Origin: Forficula auricularia
Lineage: Eukaryota; Arthropoda; Insecta; Dermaptera; Forficulidae
Assembly: GCA_024734495.1 (NCBI GenBank)
Contig: JALMQS010000225.1
Location: forward strand, 6,423,425 to 6,487,424
Reading direction: 5' to 3'
Length of the DNA: 64,000 bases
Part shown: in pieces, positions 42,000 to 52,489 of the stretch
Layout of the letters: the number at the start of each line of letters is the position of its first letter
Position numbering within the stretch: the stretch's first letter is position 1
Made by a program: the position numbers and the translations under genes
Notes under the pieces: generated by a model
What the model was told of the DNA's origin: nothing
The model's input: only the letters and a program-made list of their open reading frames with translations
The model's database searches: none

Positions 42000-42685
42000 A
42001 TATGCTTTGCTTTTTTATAATGAAATTATTTCTATGTTTTTATAGTAGTTCGGGCGAACACCAAGAGCTTGATGGGGAGAGCAGCTGTGAACGAAGACCT
42101 GGAAGCCCGACTTAAAACAGCTTATGGTTTAATGGTGAGAGGAAGGCTATAGCTTAGGACAGGACAAAAGAAAATCATAGACAAGTTTAAAAGAAACTGC
42201 GTTTTTATTTTAAGGTCGGGTTTGAATATATACATTGAATATAAATAATAGAAGAAAATAATAAAAATGTTAACTATTAGTTAGGCCAACTGTGAATGTG
42301 CTGGAAAACTCTAAAGATGCGACACTGATATAAAAATCAATTTGTCAGTTATGTGACTCCGTCCACCAGTTGGTCAACCAGATACAAACTTTTACTGTAT
42401 GTACGATTGAAAAGTTAGTTAGTTATTAATAAAGTTAAGTTTGTGTGATCTGAAGCAGAAGGTCTTGCTTGTTTGCTTCTTAATGAACAGCTAACAAGTG
42501 ATTTATAAAATAATTAGAAAAGAATAAATTATTAATTAAGTATTGTTGGGATCATGTGACCGATGTCAGAGAGATAGCAATTAAGAGTTAAACTTCACTT
42601 CAGCCAGAGGTAAGTCCACCATTAACTTAGGACCGCCGTGGCGTGTCCAACTAAGCTGATTATTTATGTCCATCGATTATAATAA
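42000..42685. other. Unclassified region
   Basis: No gene supported. The stretch 42440-42640 (TGTTGGGATCATGTGACCG, GCCGTGGCGTGTCC) is of more mixed composition and could be an LTR remnant, but no matching second LTR, primer site or internal domain is visible. Confidence 0.3.
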
Positions 42686-43779
42686 CAAGTTGTTGTAGGG
42701 AAATATGGACAATAGCTTATACAAATAATTTTTATTTTTTGCCAACGTTTCGTTAAAGTAGTTCTTTCATAAATGCAAAAATTCAAAGAAGTCTTTGAAA
42801 CTTGGAATATAAGTCATTAAAAGCATAATACACATACTGTTAAAATTTGAAGACGATTTACCACACCAAACATGAAATAATTGCAATTAAAAATGACATT
42901 TTTTACATAGGGTAGATAGGGAAAGGGTGGGGATATGATCATTATTTTATTTTTTTCATTGAAAGACTTTTACCATCTTGATGAAAAACTAATATTTGTT
43001 AGAATAATATATTCGGAGTAACTTAAAAAAACAATAGAAATTATTTACCACGTAGTTTTGATAAAAAACAAAAAAAACATATTTGGGCGATTATTTTTAG
43101 TGGAGGGGATATAAGTACAATGGCTTGGAAACGATCCGGCAAGTATGTGTGTATCCATATAGAGATTTCGTAGTGTGAGTGCTACAGTCACGTTAAAAAA
43201 ACATAACCTAAAATTTTAGTTCCGTTCATATTTATAGAGTGGTTACGAGGCTAAAACTTTTGTGTGGATTGTCGCGAAAGAACCTCCTTAAATAAAATAA
43301 CTAAAAGAGTAAATTGAAATTTGTTTTGTTCAATTTACTGTTTTAGTTATTTTTATTTTTTGTGTGAAGCTGGTGTTTTTCGTTTTTTCGTTTTGAGAAA
43401 AAATAAAATGATAAAACTGTATATATAGAAGAGAACAAAGAAAGATGTTTTGGGATTTAAATGGGAAAATATTTTCAATCTGTGTGATGACTGGCGTTAT
43501 GTGTTTGCTAAGAATGAATATTAATAAAATGACAAATATCCAAAGAAGTTAATTTATTTGGTATGTAAAATGAGTTTTTTGTGTGTGTTTGATTTGTTTT
43601 TTATGCATTGAGGTGGTTTGAGATCAAAGTTTATTTTTGATTTAAAAATTGTTATAACATTTACTAATTGAGGCCTTTCATTTTTAGAGCTCTGATGAAG
43701 TCAACAAAGTTGACGAAACGTTGGCAAAAAATAAAAATTATTTGTAAAAGCTATTGTCCTTATTTCCCTACAACAACTT
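42686..43779. mobile_element. Inverted pLTR-like pair (family D) around a 0.9-kb centre
   Basis: AAGTTGTTGTAGGGAAATA (42686) through TTTTGCCAACGTTTCG is repeated inverted at 43710-43779 (CGAAACGTTGGCAAAA to CCCTACAACAACTT). The right end has a full hammerhead-like motif; the left one keeps only the GAAACGTTGGC half. The centre includes AT-rich DNA with no supported gene. The layout resembles PLE copies with inverted pLTRs. Confidence 0.55.
43689..43725 (+). ncRNA. Hammerhead-ribozyme-like motif (family D)
   Basis: Core CTGATGA (43692-43698), extra A43699, stem II GTCAAC (43700-43705) with GTTGAC (43709-43714) around AAA, GAAA (43715-43718), ACGU, then U43722 (GUU triplet). Stem I is GCT with GGC, including one U-G. 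Stem III has no loop, as in family C. Confidence 0.65.
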
Positions 43780-45838
43780 ATTAAAAATGTTAACAATGGA
43801 GAGAAACAATACGATATTCTAGGGCTTATATACACAAATCGTCATACTCAGCATATGTAAATACGTAAGGCATGTTTACACGCTACAGTACAGTATCCTT
43901 GGCTAACAAATCACAATGAAAACTTCAATGTAAACTAAAGCACAACTTCACAACTTGAATATCAACACTCTACTGCTGACATTCGATAAATACGCCCATA
44001 GCAACCCAGAGCAACCGGTGTACCAAGGCACGGAACGAAAATGCATTGAACTCATCTGTATCTCTGTATTCAATAAAAATTGGACACATGTTATATGGCA
44101 CCAACAAGTATTTACTATTCCTCCTGAAACAGCCTGTATATATATATATATATATATATTTTTATAAGTTATAGAGTTGAATCTGATGTGTTAACCCCTT
44201 GTAGGGTCACTACTTGGCTTGCTGACACAGCACGATATTTTACTATAAAGCCCATTGAGCACCGCTCTCATCATCATTGCTCACAACTCGTGTGAGCCTT
44301 AGTCTTCCCCGAGTCCCCATTCAAATTGTCCCGGACGGTTTTTTCTAAAGTGTTTCCTTCTAGTAATAAAAATTAAAACTCATTTAACAGTCTTAACAAT
44401 ATAAATTGTAAAAGTGAAGCAAATAAATAAAATAAATTTAAAAAGAAAATTTCTTTTTATTTTTAAAAACCCCGATTTCAATACCGAAATCTTTACTTAT
44501 ATAGGTACTTAGCTAGTTTGATTACTAAAAGGCATTAGAATGGCTTCTTAGAACGTGGGATGTTTTTTCTTTTTTTCTCTATTTCAGACACAGGTTCTCA
44601 TCTTTATCCCTTATAAGTATAGAATATAGAAAATAGTTATTTTAAAAATTGTATAAAACTTTAATTAAAAGTAAAGTAGATTTAATTTTTATTTTAATTA
44701 AATAAATTCAATTCATATTTTTTCATTTTAAATTCACAGATTATTTTATTTTCTTCAATTTATAGTACCTATATCTAAATCAAATTTTAAATTAATTTAC
44801 ACATTATTAAAGAAATTGAAGGATAAATTTTTATTAATATCATACATAATTAATTATAACTATTTTTTGAACACAACAATAAATAATTCTATATAACTAC
44901 TACGTTTCGAGCTACATATCTATAAAAGAAATATTTTTTTTTTATTAGTTAAATTAGTTAGAATAGGATTTTCAGTGACCCTCGATTACCAAACGCATGC
45001 CCATGCAACCATGCCTGCACCTTCTAAGACAGGAAGGAAGGAAGGAAGGATGGCTGTCCTGAGTAAAATGGATGATGCTGATGACGGGTGGTTATATTAT
45101 AGGTTGGTGTAAGTAAACCTCGATCTCATGTCTTCTCGGGTCGTGTTATTGATGTCTTTCTCTCTCCTCATTTAGGCAATCACTGTCCATTCATCCATTT
45201 TACCCTGACCACCGAGGGACATCGCAGTCTCCGCTTTTTGATTATCCAAATGATAATCAAAAAGGCCTGAAAAGGATTTGCACTGTTTAGAAATTAGGAA
45301 TGAATAGAATAGAAAGGTGTGTGGATTGTCTAATCGATGTTTAGTAATGTATATGTCCATTAGGTATAGATAAACTACTGACACTAATACCTACTAGGGA
45401 AGGGATTTCTCTCTATCTTTCTTTCTTTCTCTTTGGTACGTAGTGTGTCTCTGTGTTTTATTTTCACGTACCATAGACATCATACATTTATTAAAAATTA
45501 GGATAAACAACCTGAAACATGGCTTTAGTAGTTAGGATCAGTTTATAATACTGATAATCCGGGAATATAATATATCTCCTCCTAGTTGAGGAATTAGATG
45601 ATAGGGGGCAATTTTAGAATTTAAAAAAAATATATAAAAATATTTAATTATATATAATGATATTTTGTCGGGGGCTGAAATGTCGCGGTACCGTGAGATT
45701 TGGCGTTTGAAGAGAATAATTAATTAATCGACATGAATTTAATGCTGCACAAAAATTTATATCGGCTTACTTTTCATCGAAAGAATCAAAATGTGAATTG
45801 TCTATTTTAGACAATCATATTTTATTTATTGAAGGAGA
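43780..45838. other. Non-coding region
   Basis: No gene recognised. Minor features are an AT tract at about 44139-44157, an RTE-tail-like TCATCATCATTGCTCAC block at 44269, GAAGGAAGGAAGGAAGGA at 45033, and a TACGTTTCGAGC string at 44903 that may be a decayed pLTR end. Confidence 0.4.
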
Positions 45839-45944
45839 CAATAAACGAGTGTGTCTTCTGCTGGAATTATAAATTTTATTTCGAAACTATAGTCTCGTTA
45901 TAAATAAAATGTATAATTCCAGCAGAAGACACACTCTTTTATTG
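45839..45944. repeat. Short palindrome with half hammerhead (family E)
   Basis: Arms CAATAAACGAGTGTGTCTTC and its near inverse ending at 45944 enclose CGAAACTATAGTCTCG, the 3' half of the family E motif (GAAA, stem III, GUC). The CTGATGA half is missing, so it cannot act alone. Confidence 0.5.
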
Positions 45945-47643
45945 TTGTTTTGAAAGTATCGCTCCTTTTTGTTATGAGGGTTGTAAGGCCTCAAGGAAGC
46001 TGTTTTTTACTTTATAATAAAAGAAATGTTTCGATAGGGGCTATTGTGATTATCTAGTTAATTAATGCTATACATATATGATATCCTGTAAAAGAACAAA
46101 AAAATGGAGGTAAGACAAGGTTAGTTCTCTTCAAAAGTGTATGAAATAAAAAGGTAAAACAATTTAACGTTTATATAAAATTTATTCAGTAATCAACAAA
46201 GGGGAAGGTTTGGATATTGTGGAGTGTGGTGGGGATGGATCAAGAAGAGTGTTTAGGAAAGGTACAGGCCATTTGGAGCCTGGGTCCCGTTCCGTGATGC
46301 CTTGCACAAAATTGAATGCGCCGTGTGTAGGGCCTGCGGGCGCTGCTCAAGATATTGAGCGCCAAAATGCCCTTTCTGTATTTGTCCAGAAAGAAAAGGG
46401 TTGGTTTCTTGCCGCTTATTAGTGCAAAGGAGCGATATAGGTTTTGTTGGTCACCAAGCGAGCGGGCGCCAAAAAACATAATTTTGCTAAGCGCGGCTTA
46501 GCGATATTGAAGAAAAACCTTGGGTGGTTTCTGGACCTAGTAGTGAAGAACCTTTCAGGATAAAAGAGAAAAATAATTAAAGAAATGAACACGTATAGGA
46601 TATGAATTTTAGCTATCAGAATATTCTTACCTTTCAGGCCCATACAACTAGCGAATAACACACATAGAGTAATTTTAAGAGATGTTTACCCTGTGGTAGT
46701 TGTATGAATAAGAACGAGTGGGAGCATAAGCCAGGGCCTCGAGAGCAAAAAGGTGGTGGGGAGTGAAGTTTCAAATGCCGACAATAGAGGGTCCGAGTGC
46801 GATGATGAAATTACTGATTTGACCAGTGAAAAATTGTGGCAATTTTGAACAATTGTCTCCTTCAATATATAAAAATTCTGCTACCCTCGGCACAAAAATC
46901 TTTCAATTTGACATATTTTATTTATTTAAACTTACTATCAAAATCTTTATAATTTTGTTTTTATATAGTCTCACACTTACCTTAGAAAAAGACTTTTTCT
47001 ATCGAGACTATTCAAGTAGACATACCCTATAAACAATTTTGTTGTTGATGATGCTATATTGCCGTTTTTGTAAGTAAAGTTATAAGTAAATCTATAAGTC
47101 CAACAAATAAACAATTTCGTTGTTGTTCGTGTTGATGTTGTTGGTGGTATTGTTGTTGATATTAATACTTTTGTGTTTAGAATAATGATCTGAGAGTTTC
47201 TGATTGAATTACCCAGTGGAAATACTATAGAAATAGTTATTCACTGTATTTTTAATAAAAACCGAAATCATTATCTTTCCTACCTGGATTTGGTTTTTTT
47301 CTTAGGGATCCGACAAGCGTTTTTTCTGAGTATTTCGAATTATCTCACTCCCCTTGAATTATATACCTATATATCTTAACTAACCTAGTTTATATTTATC
47401 TATTTATCTATCCAGAAAATACACAACATTCAATATGTCGTGTTCTATAGAGTTGACAAGTCAACTGTTCATAGGACCGGATTGAAATTAATCATCATTT
47501 AATTTTACAAACAATTACAATAAATAAAATATGGTGAACACTCCTAACCATTAGTTCACATTCAACATTTACATACATATCACAGGGTGAATCACAGAGA
47601 TAACCAATTTTGAATTCATTACTTTCTTGTTACACGACAGATA
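45945..47643. other. Non-coding region, unclassified
   Basis: The block 46200-46560 has more balanced composition (GCGCCGTGTGTAGGGCCTGC) and several short open frames on both strands, none with a recognisable motif. Other parts are AT-rich; GTTGTTGATGTT-type trinucleotide runs lie near 47120-47160. I cannot assign a function. Confidence 0.35.
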
Positions 47644-47651
47644 TTTTAGAT

Positions 47652-49951
47652 CAGTGGTTCCCAACCTTTTGTGGCCCATCACCCCTTTCTGGAGGTTGAC
47701 TAACACCTATCGCCCCCTTTTCATTTTCATTGTATGCCTAATTTTAATTTGAAGTAAAGTGTAAATAATAAAGCAGTTGTGTTATTTTAAACAATTTTAT
47801 TACCGTATATAAAAAACAAAAACAAAGCAGTTTTATCCGGTCACTCTTAAATAAAATAGAAAAAAAATTAAAATGGACATTTTTTACAGATTTTTTTGAA
47901 AACAAAGAAGTGAAATAATTATTGTAACTAAGATCATTGACGTACATTTAAAAAACAGGAGTACATGTTTTCATTTTTAAATTGGATCTGGAAAAATTAA
48001 GAAAGTTGACAGTTAAAATTTGAAAAAATAAATGAAAGTTTGAAAAGTGAGATACGCAAGTTCCAACTTGCGATACTTCAAATTCTCACTTAAAAGAAGA
48101 CCAGACTTGTCGAGAAACTCAGTAATCGTGTCAAATAATTCGAAGAAACGGCGCAAACAGTTTCCTTTGGAAATCCACCTCACTGCTGTATGTAGAAGCA
48201 AGCGTTCGAATTCCTCATCATTTTCATGGCAAAGTTTTTGGAACAGACGGTCATTGAAGGAATTAGCTTTGATCTTATTGACACCAGTAATAACCAGTTG
48301 TAGGGTTTCATACAGGACACCACCCAATTTTTTCGCAGCTAAGTGTTGACGATGAATCACACAGTGAATAGTGATGACCTCTGGCACTTGTTTCTTAAGG
48401 TGGGCTAGAAACCCAGCATGACGACCTGACATGGCAGGAGCACCGTCTGTTGCGCAAGCGCTCACGTTTGTTAGGGAAATCTCTTTTTCCTCAAAATAAT
48501 CTTGCACCACTTTAAAAATCGACGATCCCTTCGTATCAGTGATCAAAGTTTTAGCAAACAACATTTCATCGGTAATTTCCTTTTGTTCATTGATAAACCT
48601 CACATAAGCTAATAAAATTGATTTGTTATCAATCACAGATGATTCATCAATCTGCAATACAAATTTATTTTTTTCAACAAATTCGTGAGTTTGGATTCAA
48701 CGTCCGTGGCCATTTCGTCAATTCGCCTGGAAACAGTATTGGTGCTCAAAGGAATCGATTGACTTATCTTATTACTAGGGCCCTCGCCTACCATGATTTC
48801 AACAATTTTTTTGATAGCCGGTAAAACAAGAATTTTGCCAATTGTGTGAGGTTTACCACATTTAGCGATCAATAAAGACACCTCGTAAGAAGCAAGAAAA
48901 CCTTTGTCAAGATCGATTGTTCGTTTTTTAAATAATTCACTCACATTAGGACGTTTAGCAGCTTTAGCTTTGAGGTGTTGAAAATAACTAAGTTCTTTAC
49001 TCTCTTTATCACTGTGTACTCTTGATAAATGATCTTTCATTCGCGAAGGCTTCATGGCTTCATTACTAGTAAATGTTTTATCGCACAAAAGACAATGTGG
49101 AAACTGCACATTTTGCGGTGACGCGATAAAACCGAATTTTAAATATTCAGCTGAGTATTGACGACACTTCTTCTTTGAATCCATAGTGCATGAACTTCTA
49201 CTGACTTAAAAGCTGACTTGCTTGTGTCTTGAAAATTGATGGACTTTTTGAGTGGAAATTCCCCAAAACCTTCTTATTGGTTGGATCCTTAATTATGGGG
49301 CGTTCAAAATATTAAAACTTGCCTATTTTATAGAAATTACTCTCTTGGAAATTCCACGCAGAGTCGAAATTTAGAAAAACCCCAATCAATGAATTTATTA
49401 TTGACATCTGGTGTTTCCTTCAGTTAAAAAGCCTTCCGACAGGACTTAATCTCTTGACCCAAAATATGACAAACATAAATTAAATTTATTGAGGTTCAAA
49501 AAGTGGGAATTGTAAAGTCCCACCATCCTATTATCAAATAAGGCACATTCCAGCATCAAAGGACATGCCGCCAGCTACTCCGAAATATTACTATTAAAAA
49601 CAATCATATTATTATCAAGAAAAAAATACTCTAAATGCCGCTTTCACAACAGTATGTTTCTTTGTAATTTATTAGAAATTTAAATATTTTTTCTAAAAAA
49701 TATTAATATAACATATTATTTATATTTGAGAATGAAACTTAAATTTAACAACTCGCAAGAGAAGTGATTTCATTTCTTTGCACGTGAGGGTATTTTTAAT
49801 TTTTCCCCCTTTGAATACTCATCGCCCCCAATCGCCCCCTACTCAAGTATCGCCCCCCAATCGCCCCCTACTCAAGTATCACCCCCCAATCGCCCCTTAC
49901 TCAATTATCGGCCCCTGATAACCCAAATCGCCCCCAGGTTGGGAACCACTG
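47652..49951 (-). mobile_element. hAT transposon, 2.3 kb, with perfect 8-bp target duplication
   Basis: Terminal inverted repeats CAGTGGTTCCCAACCTT (47652) and AGGTTGGGAACCACTG (to 49951) are flanked by TTTTAGAT at 47644-47651 and 49952-49959. Subterminal regions have repeated CGCCCCC motifs (49825-49935, several tandem copies of about 25 bases). It contains a degenerate transposase. The preserved duplication shows the insertion boundaries are intact, while the gene is damaged. Confidence 0.92.
48013..49184 (-). pseudogene. hAT transposase (ZBED-type), frameshifted and C-terminally deleted
   Basis: The N-terminal frame starts at 49184 (MDSKKKCRQYSAEYLKFGF) and carries a BED-like finger (FPHCLLCDKTF, then H....H in MKDHLSRVH). 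It continues to about 48650, where a one-base shift occurs; the frame resumes as FVLQIDESSVIDNKS. The second frame shows the hAT core: CATDGAPAMSGRHAGF (catalytic Asp region) and IHCVIHRQHLAAKKL. It ends at 48013 in ELAYLTF followed by an AT-rich tail. The hATC dimerisation domain and last catalytic Glu region are absent, so an internal deletion is likely. The family resembles the ZBED5/SCAND3-like hAT group. Confidence 0.85.
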
Positions 49952-49959
49952 TTTTAGAT

Positions 49960-50345
49960 CATTTGGTAGTTTATTAAAATATTTAATTACCACAAAATAG
50001 GCATTTTTTGGGGGTAATTGACATATTGGCAGGTCAATTGATCTATGTCTATCTAGTTCTGTCACTCTGTTCATCATACTAACATCATCTTACACACATC
50101 ATAATAACAAACAACAGAGTTAACAATAAAGATTTATCAATACGCAAGACAGATTGCACCTAATTTTTTTAAAAGTCTAGTCAGTATAGTGATTAGTTGC
50201 TTTCGTTGCATTATCATATGTACTCCACATACAATTATACATAGTTAATTACACTCTAAAAACAGAGCCTGATAAATTACCCTCATAGCCCTTGGATTTA
50301 ATATTGCACACAACTTATATATCTGGATTTATTGAGTAATTTACT
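49960..50345. other. Non-coding AT-rich stretch
   Basis: No gene or repeat boundary recognised. Confidence 0.4.
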
Positions 50346-50736
50346 TTATGTGATAGTTCCATCCCATATGTCAGTGTATAATCTATACCTATAGATACCC
50401 AAATATTTACAATAGGCAACTCTTTTTATTTCTTTAATATCAATATACAATTTAATATCCACAGGTATACTATCTCGATAACAGCCAAAGGTCATGAAAG
50501 TCGTTTTATCAGTATTAAGTGACAGTTGATTCGCTTTCATCCATGTACAAAGCATTCTCAGCCAACCTGTTATTACTGTAGCTACCTCATCCCAAGGTTT
50601 TCCCGCACACAAGACAGCCGTGTCATCAGCATATGACACCAAACAATTTTCAGGTAAGAAATTAAAGATGTCATTAATAGAGACAATGAAAAGCAATGGG
50701 CTAAGAATTGTACCCTGAGGTATAAAACTTGAACAA
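50346..50736 (-). pseudogene. LINE reverse transcriptase fragment
   Basis: From about 50736: IPQGTILSPLLFIVSINDIF (motif B and following), then LVSYADDTAVLCAG (motif C, catalytic YADD). It continues with W...NQLSLNTDKTTFMTFG and CKYLGI (motif D/E area), ending in degenerate sequence. About 125 codons, no flanking domains. Typical of the Jockey/CR1 group; the sequence differs from the fragment at 41.7 kb. Confidence 0.75.
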
Positions 50737-51370
50737 TTTTCTCTACTCTTTTATGGTACATTCTTTGGTCATGTTCCTCATATTATCTCTCCATGTTGTC
50801 CATGCATTTTTGTTTCAAATTTTTATTTGAATGAACTTCCTAAAGAATAGAGGTATTGTTTTAATTAAAAGTAAATCGAGATTTATGTTCAGCTATGGCA
50901 AGAACTTTCGTTCCTTGATAAAAGTTTCCAAACTGAAGGATTTCTATTTATATAATTTTATTAATTATTTTGATTGGTTAGTTTATTTACCATAGTGTCA
51001 ACAATCAATTCTTTATAGACAAAGACCTACACTGATGGCCGAACTTTCTTCTTTCTTCAGCGAAAATGGACGATTTATATTTGAAGCCATTATAAATTAA
51101 AATTAAAATAAATCTCAAAAGTGGTATCTTTGTCCACACCAATGCTCTGATGATGTCCGGAGCAGAGCCGAAACACTAACAAAATAAACAAATAATTAAA
51201 TAAATTATCATTCATTTCAATTTTATTTAATCCTGCTGCAAATAGAAATTACATTTTATCCTCAATATCATTTTTAATTATTATATTGCCCCGGCAGCTG
51301 AAAACGCCATCAACAAAATAATGATAATTATTATTATTGGTTATTTATTCAACATCTTCTTTTGACTGGG
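50737..51370. other. Non-coding region with a damaged hammerhead-like motif
   Basis: At 51144-51178 (plus) CTGATGA is followed by an extra T, an imperfect hairpin and GAAACACTAAC. Stem II and the ACGU block are mutated compared with family D, so it is probably inactive. No gene seen. Confidence 0.4.
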
Positions 51371-51878
51371 GAATTAATAGTTTATTTTTCAATTAAAATC
51401 AAAATCCCAGACCACAGAGGGGACCCTTTGTATACATTACAGATTTATCGAGGGTGTTAAAGTTAAATTTTTTCGCTTTATGTCAAAACAAATAACGTAT
51501 TTCGTCTCTCTAAATACACTTGTATTATAATCGATAAACATATCTTGAGAATTAATAGTCTATTTTTCTATGAAAATCAAAATTCCAGACCACAAGGGGG
51601 CCCTTTGTTACATTTCACGTTTTTCGAGGGTTTCAAAGTTAAATTTTGTCGCTTTACCATATATAAAAACAAATATTGTATTTCGTCTCTCTAACTACCC
51701 TTGTATTAGAATCGATAAAAACATCTTGGGAATTAATAAATAGTTTATTTTTCAATGAAGATCAAAAATTCAGACCACAGGAGAGACCTTTTGTACACAT
51801 TTCAGATTTATCGAGGGTGTTAAAGTTAAATTTTTTGACTTTATTTCAAAACAAATAACGTATTTCGTCTCTCTAAAT
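51371..51878 (+). repeat. Tandem repeat, about 180-bp unit, three copies
   Basis: GAATTAATAG recurs at 51371, 51549 and 51730 (spacing 178 and 181). Each unit contains CCAGACCACA, TATCGAGGGTG-like and GTATTTCGTCTCTCTAA boxes, with the last unit cut at the neighbouring MITE. A satellite-like minor array; identity between units is imperfect. Confidence 0.75.
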
Positions 51879-52375
51879 CAGTGGCGGCGCCAGGATTGGG
51901 CGAGGTGTGGCGACCGCCCAACGCAAATTGCTCTTGCCCAACCGTCCGCCAAACCTACTAAAATGAGCAATTGAGGAAAAAAATATAAACACCCATTAGA
52001 TAAAATTATTTAAGGACCACAATGTCACAAGAGAGGCTCACAGATTTAGGAATTTCGTACATTGAAAAAAATATTATAAAAGCATTGAACTTAGATGTAG
52101 TTATAAATTCTTTTGTCGCTAAACTTAATAATAGAAAAATAGCGTTTTTTTTAATGATTTCGGTTCTATAATCAATAATCATGTGTTTCTGAGTAAAATA
52201 TAGTTTGAAATAAATATAATATTTTTTATCCAATTTTTTAATTGTAGTTTGAATTTCACAAATCCAAAGTATCTAATTTATTACCCAAAATAATGCACAT
52301 CTTTGCTCCCCACCCTCGAAATTTTTCTGCGGTGTCGCCTAACCGAAAAGAAGGCTGGCACCGCCAGCGCCACTA
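51879..52375. mobile_element. MITE-like element with CAGTGGCG ends
   Basis: Left end CAGTGGCGGCGCCAGG and right end CTGGCACCGCCAGCGCCACTA are inverted with small gaps. The interior is AT-rich and has no supported gene. Flanking 8-mers differ (CTCTAAAT, CAGGAATA), so no target duplication is visible. The hAT assignment is only a guess from the CAGTGGCG terminus. Confidence 0.5.
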
Positions 52376-52430
52376 CAGGAATATATAACAAATAATATAA
52401 ATATGTATAGGTATATATCATTTATTAGTT

Positions 52431-52471
52431 AGAGACTATAGTTTCAAAGGTTTGATCTTCATCATCAGTCT
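52431..52471 (-). ncRNA. Hammerhead-ribozyme-like motif (family E)
   Basis: Minus strand: stem I AGA (52471-52469) with TCT (52433-52431), core CTGATGA (52468-52462), extra T, stem II with five of six pairs, GAAA (52445-52442), stem III ACU-AU-AGU and GUC. It is a solo unit rather than part of a palindrome. Confidence 0.55.
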
Positions 52472-52489
52472 TTTTAATTACTATAAAAT

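Noticed and set aside
42440..42690. Possible LTR of an LTR retrotransposon (TGTTGGGATC start)
   Set aside because: No second LTR, primer-binding site, target duplication or gag/pol domain in the neighbourhood.
46210..46661. Several 70-80-codon frames on both strands
   Set aside because: Overlap each other in opposite strands and have no recognisable motif; could be a unique region but I cannot support a gene.
48047..48824. Plus-strand frames opposite the hAT transposase
   Set aside because: Antisense shadows of a recognisable transposase.
51371..51878. CRISPR array
   Set aside because: Three units of about 180 bases without short repeats and unique spacers; the window is eukaryotic.
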